Source: Sandaracinaceae bacterium (GTDB lineage: Bacteria > Myxococcota_A > Polyangia > Polyangiales > Sandaracinaceae). Taken from it: 8,465 nucleotides of DNA. Shown here piece by piece: positions 1 through 6,087 of this stretch (positions within the stretch are counted from its first letter, which is position 1; each line of letters opens with the position of its first letter). Both the position numbers and the translations under genes were made by a program. Below the pieces are notes generated by a model, which saw only the letters and a program-made list of their open reading frames with translations, did not search any database and had not been told where the DNA came from. The DNA is taken from NCBI GenBank assembly GCA_025056955.1, contig JANWYL010000120.1, positions 1-8,465 on the forward strand, read 5' to 3'.

Positions 1-1219
1 AATTTGAAAATTGAGCATGAAGAGGAGTTGTAAGCTGGCTCACCTCTTTTGATTCTGGGTTTCCACCCATTGTAATCCAGCGCCTCTCCCAATTCTTCAC
101 CCGATCAATGAGCTCTGCGATCGAATGCAGGCGCGGCCTTGAAGCCAATCGAACAAGACCCATCTCCAGCGTTGCCCGAGGAACAGGCGAGCGTGCCACC
201 TCATCAACCAATCCAGCCACCCCTTGGAAGGCGCGTTGTATTTCGAGCTGTTCAACTGTCTGAACCCACTCATGCGCCCAATCCTTCTCATCGCTTGGCA
301 TTTCAACCAAATGGGTGTTTTTCCCGCACAAAGACAATACAACCAAGTCACGAAGGTAGTCGGCTAAGCTTCGCGTAGTGTGCACAAGATCCGCTCCCCC
401 TCGCAAAACCCCCTCCAGCTCATGGAGCACTGTGGCTGGGTGGCCTTCAATGAGCGCTCGCGCGAAGTTTTTGAGAAGTTCACGTCGCGCGATTCCAAGC
501 ATCTGTTCAACTTCTTCCCCCCTCACCTTTCCCTCTGTAAATGCAACCACCTGATCCATTAGGGTGAGCGCATCCCGCATGGAGCCGGCAGCCTCTCTTG
601 CAATCAACCCAAGCGCTGCCTCATCTGCATCGATACCCTCCATGCGTAAAATATGCTTTAGCCTCTCAACAATCACCCGCTGAGGGATCAACCGAAAGTC
701 ATAGCGTTGACACCTTGAGCGAATCGTGATCGGCACCTTGTGCACCTCAGTGGTTGCAAAAATAAACTTGACGTGAGGGGGAGGCTCCTCGAGGGTTTTG
801 AGGAGGGCATTGAAAGCCCCCTGCGACAACATGTGCACTTCGTCAATAATGATGATGCGATAGCGATCTCGGGCCGGTTGAAAGGGAATCAACTCTTGCA
901 GGCGCCGTACATCATCCACGCTGTTGTTCGATGCCCCATCGATTTCCAGGACATCCATATCGGTGCCCTTTGCAATCTCCACACAAGGAAAGCACCGGCC
1001 GCAAGGCTCAGGAGTTGGCCCCTCCTCACAATTGAGGGCTCGTGCCAAAAGGCGAGCCGTTGTGGTTTTGCCCACCCCCCTGGCACCAGTAAACAAAAAG
1101 GCGTGGGCCACTCGACCAGAAGCGATTGCATTTGACAGGGTGCGGGCCACATGATCCTGCCCAACGAGATCATCGAAGCGTTGCGGTCTGTATTTGCGTG
1201 CAAGGACGAGGTAGCTCAT
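1..1219 (-). CDS. dnaX: DNA polymerase III subunit gamma/tau (partial, N-terminal 406 codons)
   Basis: This is the ATPase of the clamp loader, which opens the beta sliding clamp and loads it on primed DNA. The protein starts MSYLVLARKYRPQRFDDLVG, the family's signature N-terminus, from the ATG at 1219. Visible elements are Walker A GARGVGKTT (residues 45-53), four zinc-binding cysteines (C64, C73, C76, C79), Walker B DEVHMLS (126-132), the SRC arginine-finger motif (167-169) and the sensor-2 stretch GSMRDALTLMDQ (211-222). The frame stays open to position 1, so the tau-specific C-terminus lies outside the window. Usual DnaX lengths are above 500 residues. No slippery A-rich heptamer of the E. 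coli gamma/tau type is seen in the visible part, but such a site normally lies further downstream. No strong Shine-Dalgarno is seen before the ATG. The gene is divergent from hsp20. Identity is practically certain. Confidence 0.97.
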   Translation of the reverse strand, partial: MSYLVLARKYRPQRFDDLVGQDHVARTLSNAIASGRVAHAFLFTGARGVGKTTTARLLARALNCEEGPTPEPCGRCFPCVEIAKGTDMDVLEIDGASNNSVDDVRRLQELIPFQPARDRYRIIIIDEVHMLSQGAFNALLKTLEEPPPHVKFIFATTEVHKVPITIRSRCQRYDFRLIPQRVIVERLKHILRMEGIDADEAALGLIAREAAGSMRDALTLMDQVVAFTEGKVRGEEVEQMLGIARRELLKNFARALIEGHPATVLHELEGVLRGGADLVHTTRSLADYLRDLVVLSLCGKNTHLVEMPSDEKDWAHEWVQTVEQLEIQRAFQGVAGLVDEVARSPVPRATLEMGLVRLASRPRLHSIAELIDRVKNWERRWITMGGNPESKEVSQLTTPLHAQFSN

Positions 1220-1269
1220 CGTGGTTGAAAGTTAGCAGAAAAAACACACCCCCTGCCCCTGGCAATCAG

Positions 1270-1302
1270 GGCTGTTGACACAGCCTGAGTCGTGCTTATA
1301 TA
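1270..1302 (+). promoter_or_regulatory. sigma70-like promoter of hsp20 with dyad over the -35 box
   Basis: A consensus -35 TTGACA (1275-1280) is followed after 16 nt by -10 TATATA (1297-1302), about 40 nt before the hsp20 start. An inverted repeat GGCTGT-TGAC-ACAGCC (1270-1285) is centred on the -35 hexamer and can be extended to CAG(G)GCTGT/ACAGCCTG with one bulged G. The hexamers are seen directly. Use as a promoter, and a repressor binding the dyad, are inferred. No CIRCE element (TTAGCACTC-N9-GAGTGCTAA) and no sigma32-type CTTGAA/CCCCAT pair was seen. Confidence 0.6.
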
Positions 1303-1330
1303 GGGCAAGCCGTCACCGCGGCGGCTCGTG

Positions 1331-1338
1331 AAGGAGGT
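1331..1338 (+). promoter_or_regulatory. Strong Shine-Dalgarno of hsp20
   Basis: AAGGAGGT, nearly a full anti-16S match, ends 4 nt before the ATG at 1343. It decides the start: a longer in-frame reading from GTG at 1328 would begin upstream of this site and is unlikely. Confidence 0.85.
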
Positions 1339-1342
1339 AACC

Positions 1343-1767
1343 ATGCTCACCCGCTTCGATCCATTTGCTCCTTTCCGTTTGTTTGACGAGCGCTTCCAAA
1401 ATGAAATCGCTCGCTTCTTCGAAGGGAGCTCGCGAGCCTTCTTTGCCCCCCCTGTCGATATCTACGAGGACAAAGAGGCCTTTGTGCTCAAGGCAGAACT
1501 TCCTGGAATGCGCCCGAGGAGATTCAAATCGATGTGAGCAACGGCGTTCTCACCCTCAAGGGTGAGCGCAAGTTGGAGCACGAAGACAACAAAGATGGCT
1601 ACCACCGAATCGAGCGCTGGTATGGTGCATTCCAGCGGCAGTTCACCCTTCCTCGCAGTGTCGACGTGGAACACATTGAGGCTCACTCCAAAGACGGAAT
1701 CCTCACCATCCGAATCCCCAAGAAAGACGAAACCAAAGGACATCGGATTGCCGTAAAGTCAGGTTGA
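1343..1767 (+). pseudogene. Hsp20/alpha-crystallin small heat-shock protein, frameshifted
   Basis: Small heat-shock proteins are ATP-independent cytoplasmic holdases that keep unfolding proteins soluble. The first fragment (1343-1537) begins MLTRFDPFAPFRLFDERF and enters the alpha-crystallin domain (PPVDIYEDKEAFVLKAELPGM), then derails into RPRRFKSM and stops at 1535-1537. The second frame, readable from 1516, resumes exactly with EEIQIDVSNGVLTLKGER and continues through YHRIERWYGAFQRQFTLPRSVDVEHIEA, DGILTIRIPK and a terminal I-x-V (RIAVKSG) to TGA at 1765-1767. Restoring one base after 1515, in the CCC run at 1513-1515, gives a continuous protein of 141 residues, normal for the family. Both halves look well conserved, so the lesion is recent, a sequencing or assembly error, or bypassed by slippage. 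Family identity is very sure; the functional state is not. Confidence 0.9.
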
Positions 1768-1802
1768 TTCCCGACTGGCTTTGATAAGCGTGGGCCTCTC
1801 TG

Positions 1803-1852
1803 CCCTTGTTCAATTGGGGCCCTTGTTCATTGGGGCACTTGTTCAATTGGGG
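1803..1852. repeat. Three-copy 16-17 nt tandem repeat
   Basis: Three adjacent copies are present: CCCTTGTTCAATTGGGG (1803-1819), CCCTTGTTCATTGGGG (1820-1835, one A missing) and CACTTGTTCAATTGGGG (1836-1852). The last copy covers the stop codon (TGA, read on the minus strand at 1845-1843) of the neighbouring exported-protein gene. The other copies are non-coding, in the gap between two convergent genes. Read on the minus strand, each copy carries a TGA. The likely origin is local slippage or duplication; no function is evident. Confidence 0.85.
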
Positions 1853-2481
1853 CACGGTCTATCTTGGGGTTCTGTGAATTCAACCAAGCGGAGTTTCCGT
1901 TGGTTGGGGGGAAGTTGTTCAAGGTCCCGGTCTGCTTCAGCAATCCGACGGGGAACATCGCCAAGCTCCTGAAGGGCAACTTCTTCTGCCCTTTCGTTTT
2001 TTTCGACGCGGGTAAGTCGCAGGGCAGCTTGGCGAGCCCGCCTTGAGCGTTCATCGCAGCCGTTTAGCGAACGCCACTCAAGGCTGCCAAAAAGAGGATC
2101 TGCGGCTCCGATATATGCCACTTGCCCCTGAGAAATCGAGGGCACCTCAACTGCATACCCATTTCTTTCCCGAATCGCGTAAAACCGATAGCGGCCTGGT
2201 TCCAAATCGCAAACCAGCACCTGACCTGAGCCAATCGCTCCATAGTACGTCCCCCGCTGGTCAAAGACATGTACAGGCCCCCGCAAATCGCCTTCAGCCA
2301 AAAAAAAGACCCTCGCCTTTCCGCTTGGAAGTGGAGGGTTTTCCCGAAGAGGGCCGAGCTCGCGCATGTTCAAGGGTCGCGCTCCTCCGCAGGTAGCCCC
2401 ACACAACAACCAAAGCCATAACCCAACGCACAGCCAGCCAAAGCGATTCGGCGTCTCGCCAAAAGCCAAGGGATTGACCAT
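1843..2481 (-). CDS. Exported protein with a DUF2846-like domain (hypothetical)
   Basis: The preferred start is the ATG at 2481, 1 nt after the TAG stop of the upstream lipoprotein gene, which suggests translational coupling; the ATG at 2502 would overlap that gene by 20 nt. This gives 212 residues. Residues about 14-30 form a Trp/Leu-rich hydrophobic segment (FGWLCVGLWLWLLCGATC) typical of a signal peptide. C31 could be lipidated, but the -3 position is not leucine, so plain cleavage near GGA is equally possible. Residues about 54-130 read like a small beta-sandwich: KARVFFLAE, then VHVFDQRGTYYGAIGSGQ, then LEPGRYRFYA. This resembles DUF2846, in which a short domain with a PG-turn is displayed outside the cytoplasm. 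That match is by eye only. The C-terminal third is charged and probably helical (ERSRRARQAALRLTRVEK). No enzymatic motif is seen; a cell-envelope role with its upstream partner is inferred. Confidence 0.75.
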   Translation of the reverse strand: MVNPLAFGETPNRFGWLCVGLWLWLLCGATCGGARPLNMRELGPLRENPPLPSGKARVFFLAEGDLRGPVHVFDQRGTYYGAIGSGQVLVCDLEPGRYRFYAIRERNGYAVEVPSISQGQVAYIGAADPLFGSLEWRSLNGCDERSRRARQAALRLTRVEKNERAEEVALQELGDVPRRIAEADRDLEQLPPNQRKLRLVEFTEPQDRPCPN

Positions 2482-2482
2482 G

Positions 2483-3895
2483 CTATCTCGTGGCCACTCC
2501 ATTTACCGATACCCGCATTCCTTCAAATTGAAGGGCTGCTGAAAAACCATCCGCAATGCGGCTATCGTTATAGCAGTAGCGCCCTTCGATCCGAGTCCCG
2601 TTCCCATCGATGCAGGCCCGCACGACTGGTTGGCATCCTGGAGCACCAGTGGAAACCACTTCAAAACGCTCAAGCCCGTCTCCGTCAAGATCAACGTCGG
2701 GCGACTGAGGTCTAATCCTGACAATCGATATCATCGCCCCACCAATCATCATGTCTGCGAAAGTTGGGTCTTCGGGGGACCCGTCACATGGCTCACCGAT
2801 CTCAATTCGAAAACCACCAGCGCTTCCGAGCATCTCCAGCATGCTTGCACTTAAGAACGAGAGCAAAGGCACAGGAATCGCCCCACACACCATGCCCTCG
2901 CGGAGACCAACCAAGCGCCCTCCCCTCTCCTCCGTGCTTGCCCGCACGAAAGCTTGCTCGAGCCGCACAGGCAAAAAACCAATCGGCAATTCGATGTCCT
3001 CTGGGCCACCTTCTAGCCTTGAAGATGCAATCCGACTCTGAATCGATGTTTGAGGCCTGAGCTCAGGGTCAAGAGAAGCCGCGTCAATCAGGTAGCCCGC
3101 ACCGCTTGGTTGGCCAAAAAGCCATGCACTCCTCAATTCCGGATCATTTCTCCCCGCCGGGTCATCCAAGCCAAGGAGTGCGAGAATGAAAGATACCCTA
3201 CCACCTCCCTCAAGAAAGCGGTTGAGAAGAGGTAAAGCAGAACCCAGCGCAGCCGCAAAACGGTTGTCAGGGCGTCGGTCACCGGTGTAGTCGCACCCCA
3301 TCTCCTCTCGTGCAAATTGCAGGCGTCGAAGCAAAAACGTCACCTCCTCGCGGCAATCGGATCCGCACCCATCCCACGGCATGGCGTTGCCATCGTCACA
3401 CTCTTCCCCCCTATCGGTCATCCCATTCCCACAACCAGCAATTGATCGGCAATCCATCGCGCACCCAGAAGAGCCGTCACAAAGCTCGCCCACGTGAGAA
3501 TCAACCCTTCCGTTGCCACATGTTTCATTGGATAAGCAATCCGACCGGCAACCATCACCAGAAAGGTTGTTGCCATCGTCGCAAACTTCACCATGGCCGA
3601 GCTGCCCGTCACCACAATGGGGTTCCCTCACGCAACGTGCACTGCAACCATCGCCGTCTTGGTTGTTTCCGTCATCACACTCTTCTCCCCCTTCGATCTG
3701 CCCATTCCCACACATTGGAGAGGGAGTCGGGGAGTCGTCTGAAAAAACATCTATTCTTTCTGGCACGTCTTCCCGAGGCGACACATCGAAGTCGATGACG
3801 ATGCCAGAATCAGTTCCCGTTGCACTGCGAGTGCTTGGGCATCCACACAATCCAATGACCAATAACATCCCAAAAACGATATTGATTTTTGACAT
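2483..3895 (-). CDS. Myxococcus-type cysteine-rich repeat (DUF4215) lipoprotein
   Basis: The start is the ATG at 3895, with GGAG 9 nt upstream. A longer reading from the ATG at 3943 would bury the signal peptide behind 16 extra residues. The 470-residue product begins with a lipoprotein signal (hydrophobic residues 4-16, lipobox L-C-G-C, lipidated C19), so it should be anchored in the envelope. A Ser/Asp-rich linker follows. Then come four cysteine-rich repeats of the pattern CGNG..E.GEECDDGN...GDGC...C at about 62-88, 94-120, 126-149 and 155-181. The third is degenerate: it keeps CGNG and its cysteines but has lost DDGN. The roughly 280-residue C-terminal region is unassigned. It holds GCDYTGDRRPDN (about 201-212) and a calcium-loop-like DVDLDGDGLE (400-409). 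Such repeats are abundant in myxobacterial and related surface proteins, but their molecular role is poorly known. It is followed after 1 nt by the DUF2846-like exported protein gene, so the two are probably one transcript. Confidence 0.9.
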   Translation of the reverse strand: MSKINIVFGMLLVIGLCGCPSTRSATGTDSGIVIDFDVSPREDVPERIDVFSDDSPTPSPMCGNGQIEGGEECDDGNNQDGDGCSARCVREPHCGDGQLGHGEVCDDGNNLSGDGCRSDCLSNETCGNGRVDSHVGELCDGSSGCAMDCRSIAGCGNGMTDRGEECDDGNAMPWDGCGSDCREEVTFLLRRLQFAREEMGCDYTGDRRPDNRFAAALGSALPLLNRFLEGGGRVSFILALLGLDDPAGRNDPELRSAWLFGQPSGAGYLIDAASLDPELRPQTSIQSRIASSRLEGGPEDIELPIGFLPVRLEQAFVRASTEERGGRLVGLREGMVCGAIPVPLLSFLSASMLEMLGSAGGFRIEIGEPCDGSPEDPTFADMMIGGAMISIVRIRPQSPDVDLDGDGLERFEVVSTGAPGCQPVVRACIDGNGTRIEGRYCYNDSRIADGFSAALQFEGMRVSVNGVATR

Positions 3896-3961
3896 CGACC
3901 CGAGCTCCAATTTCGCCTCATCGTCCTGCCCCTTCCCGGCCAAGTCAAGAATGAAATCAAA

Positions 3962-3991
3962 GTCTAGGCTTCTGAAACATGTTGTTTCAAT
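3962..3991 (-). promoter_or_regulatory. Candidate promoter of the cysteine-rich lipoprotein gene
   Basis: On the minus strand, TTGAAA (3991-3986) and TAGACT (3967-3962) are separated by 18 nt, at a plausible distance (about 65 nt) before the start at 3895. The 17-bp palindrome at 3974-3990 overlaps the -35 box and spacer. Hexamers are near consensus but not perfect, and use as a promoter is inferred. Confidence 0.45.
3974..3990. promoter_or_regulatory. Perfect 17-bp palindrome, candidate operator
   Basis: TGAAACA-TGT-TGTTTCA is a perfect 7-bp inverted repeat around a 3-nt centre, in the 171-bp gap between two divergent genes (lipoprotein start 3895, rhodanese start 4067). Its place over the -35 and spacer of the leftward promoter candidate fits a repressor or a dual regulator. 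No U-tract follows on either strand, so it is not a terminator. The cognate regulator is not visible in the window. Confidence 0.5.
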
Positions 3992-4066
3992 TTGCGTTTA
4001 AAGAGCAAAATCTCCCTCTGGCTCGGCGCTTGCTTCTTGACATCGCACTAAGTTGGGAGAGCGGAG

Positions 4067-4507
4067 ATGACCATGTTCTGGATTCATGAAGTGAAACAAA
4101 ACGAAATACCTTTTGCATCAGATGCACGCCCTCTTCTGCAACCAGGAAGAAACAATTTCAAAGCCCATCTCATTCTTCTTCTAAGCCTTGCCCTTGCTGG
4201 ATGCCATTTGGGCCACCATCAATCGAATCCGGGTCAGAGCAGCGCTTCATCACAAGACCCACACGTCCTTGTTGCACAAGGAGCCACTTTGCTCGATGTT
4301 CGGACACCGGAGGAATACCAAGAAAAGCACATTGAAGGTGCGATTCTAATTCCAGTTCAAGAGCTGGAAAAGCGCATTGACGAGATCCCAAAAGATCGCC
4401 CAGTTGTGGTTTATTGCCGTTCAGGTGCTCGCGCTCACCGCGCAGCGCTGATACTTCAAAAGCATGGCTACCAGGTTTTCGAGCTCGGAGCGATGAGCAA
4501 TTGGTAA
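4067..4507 (+). CDS. Lipid-anchored single-domain rhodanese-like protein
   Basis: Rhodaneses carry sulfur as a cysteine persulfide, for example in thiosulfate:cyanide sulfurtransfer. This 146-residue protein has a hydrophobic segment with a good lipobox (L43-A44-G45-C46), so the domain should sit outside the cytoplasm, tethered by lipid at C46. The rhodanese domain spans about 66-146: LLDVRTPEEYQEKHIEGA (75-92), the active-site loop C117-R-S-G-A-R122 with the catalytic cysteine, and a closing GAMSNW equivalent to the family's GGM-x-W. It resembles small PspE/GlpE-type enzymes. The six-residue loop fits sulfur rather than phosphate chemistry. The n-region before the signal core is unusually long (about 33 residues), with no good internal start. 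ATG 4067 has GGGAGA 6 nt upstream; ATG 4073, with GGAG at 4063-4066, is an equally good alternative that shortens the protein by two residues. The gene stands alone and is divergent from the lipoprotein gene. Confidence 0.9.
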   Translation: MTMFWIHEVKQNEIPFASDARPLLQPGRNNFKAHLILLLSLALAGCHLGHHQSNPGQSSASSQDPHVLVAQGATLLDVRTPEEYQEKHIEGAILIPVQELEKRIDEIPKDRPVVVYCRSGARAHRAALILQKHGYQVFELGAMSNW

Positions 4508-4620
4508 GCAGCGAGTCTCCTCCGTCTCTCACACCCATTTGAGGTGCAATCAGCCTCTGAGCGTATTTCACATTATTACCTTATTCACCTCATCCCTGGG
4601 TGCCCCGCCAATTTCATCCT

Positions 4621-6084
4621 TCATAGCTTGCGGATCAACACCTTGCTCCGGCGCTTGGTGTCGTACGTTTGTCGCCGAGAAGGAGGAAGAGCTTCAACCG
4701 AAGCGGGCAGGAAACCTAGCTCAATAAAAAAATGGCTTGTTTGCGTGGTAAGCACAAAGAGGTGGGTGATTCCCATTGACTTGGCTTGGTGAGCGATGTA
4801 TTCAACCAGCGCCTCGCCACGCCCGCAACCACGGTAACTTGGGTGTACTGCCAAACAATAAAGCTCACCCATACGTTGTTCTGGGTGTGCAGGGTCGCTC
4901 TCAAACACTTGGAGTGCAGCACAACCGATCACCAAACCATCTCGCTCGACGACCACAAAGCGGTCGATCTCTCGTTCGATGGTTTCACGTGAGCGGCGAA
5001 CCAAAATCCCGGCCTCTTCAAGAGGTTCGATGATTCGCAGCAATGCCCCCACATCTTCCAAACGAGCAGGACGAATGTCCTCGAACCGCTCCTTCGTGAT
5101 CAGCGTTCCCCTTCCCTCGCGTGTAAACAACTCCTGAAGAATGGCACCATCTGCCCGCCTCTCGATGAGGTGCACTCTGGCCACACCCTCCCGACACGCT
5201 TGAGCCCCTGCCAAAAGATGGCGGACAACATCGGGATGCAGGTGAGTTCCTGCCTTTGCCATCGATTCGGCTTCATCTGGAGTGAGCTCGGAGACGACCT
5301 TTCCAGACTCATCAACAACCCCCCGCCCCTCCACAAGGGCAATCAACTTATCTGCTCGAAGCGCAGCTGCCACGCTGGCAGCAACCTCGTGAGAGCTCAA
5401 GTTGAATGCTTCGCCGGTCAGAGAATAGCCCAGCGGAGATAAAAGAACAATCTCCCCCGCATCGAGCCGATGGGTGATGGCTTCACTGTCAATGCGACGC
5501 ACACCACCTGTGAACTCAAAATCCACACCATTTCGAACCCCCAACGGTTTGGCAAATACAAAATTTCCCGAAGCAACCCTCAACCGGGAATTGGCCATGG
5601 GCGAACCTGGCAATCCCATGGAAAACAAGCCTTCAATTCGGCTGCGAATGGCCCCAACCGCTTCGAGCACACAAGCCATTGTGGCGCGATCCGTAATGCG
5701 CACCCCATCGTAAAAACGGGAGGGGATCCCTTTCTCTCTCAACCTCCTTTCGATCTGTGGTCGGCTCCCGTGCACGAGCACCAAGCGAATACCCAGCGCA
5801 TGAAGCAAGCCCAAATCACTCACCAAATGGGGAAAGTCCTTGTCAAGTACGGCCTCACCCCCACACATCACCACGAAAGTGCGCCCTCGATGGGCATGAA
5901 TGTAAGGAGCTGAAGAACGAAAAAACTCGACAAAAGAATTCGCTACACCTTTTTGCTTGGGACGGTGACGCGAGGGAAAGGCCCGACCTTCCGTCAAGCG
6001 CACCCTCTCCCCTTCTTGCCCTTCTTCGATGGGTTGTGTCGATGCCGTTTTCCCCGTGCCAACTCCATCGTGTGCGTTGTCCAT
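4621..6084 (-). CDS. argA: Amino-acid N-acetyltransferase (N-acetylglutamate synthase)
   Basis: It transfers acetyl from acetyl-CoA to glutamate, the first step of arginine synthesis, in the cytoplasm. The layout matches E. coli ArgA: an amino-acid-kinase fold (about 50-325), opening FVEFFRSSAPYIHAHRGRTF and then MCGGEAVLDKDF, and a C-terminal GNAT domain (about 335-480). The GNAT domain carries the acetyl-CoA motif R418-G-C-G-R-G423, LTTQTSHFFIELGF and the typical end RRSKVLIRKL. In this class the kinase domain usually binds the feedback inhibitor arginine. It begins 3 nt after the argE stop (TGA-AAC-ATG), so the two are co-transcribed and probably coupled. Compared with E. coli ArgA (443 residues), there is a polar extension of about 44 residues at the N-terminus. 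A GTG at 6003 with AAGGGGAG just upstream is a possible alternative start giving a 460-residue protein. The identity is sure; the exact start is less so. Confidence 0.95.
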   Translation of the reverse strand: MDNAHDGVGTGKTASTQPIEEGQEGERVRLTEGRAFPSRHRPKQKGVANSFVEFFRSSAPYIHAHRGRTFVVMCGGEAVLDKDFPHLVSDLGLLHALGIRLVLVHGSRPQIERRLREKGIPSRFYDGVRITDRATMACVLEAVGAIRSRIEGLFSMGLPGSPMANSRLRVASGNFVFAKPLGVRNGVDFEFTGGVRRIDSEAITHRLDAGEIVLLSPLGYSLTGEAFNLSSHEVAASVAAALRADKLIALVEGRGVVDESGKVVSELTPDEAESMAKAGTHLHPDVVRHLLAGAQACREGVARVHLIERRADGAILQELFTREGRGTLITKERFEDIRPARLEDVGALLRIIEPLEEAGILVRRSRETIEREIDRFVVVERDGLVIGCAALQVFESDPAHPEQRMGELYCLAVHPSYRGCGRGEALVEYIAHQAKSMGITHLFVLTTQTSHFFIELGFLPASVEALPPSRRQTYDTKRRSKVLIRKL

Positions 6085-6087
6085 GTT

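Noticed and set aside
740..1135. 131-residue plus-strand reading frame
   Set aside because: It lies wholly antisense to the conserved ATPase domain of dnaX, whose motifs are unmistakable.
1..1219. Programmed gamma/tau frameshift site in dnaX
   Set aside because: No A-AAA-AAG-type heptamer is seen in the visible 406 codons, and the region where it usually lies is beyond the left edge.
1792..1805. GGGC-CTCTCT-GCCC hairpin after hsp20 as a terminator
   Set aside because: Only a 4-bp stem, followed by TTGTT rather than a T-run.
2482..2502. ATG at 2502 as start of the DUF2846-like protein
   Set aside because: It overlaps the upstream gene by 20 nt and adds a charged tail before the signal peptide. 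The ATG at 2481 follows the upstream stop by 1 nt and gives a normal signal.
3310..3798. 162-residue His/Arg-rich plus-strand reading frame
   Set aside because: It is the antisense of the cysteine-rich repeat region of the lipoprotein gene. The repeats create an open, periodic antisense frame; there is no ribosome site or family resemblance.
4037..4042. TTGACA just upstream of the rhodanese gene as a -35 box
   Set aside because: No -10-like hexamer at 16-18 nt (the position reads AGCGGA), and a start there would fall on or past the ATG.
4525..4560. GAGG-N9-CCTC hairpin in the gap between rhodanese and argA
   Set aside because: Four-pair stem without a T-run on either strand; expected by chance.
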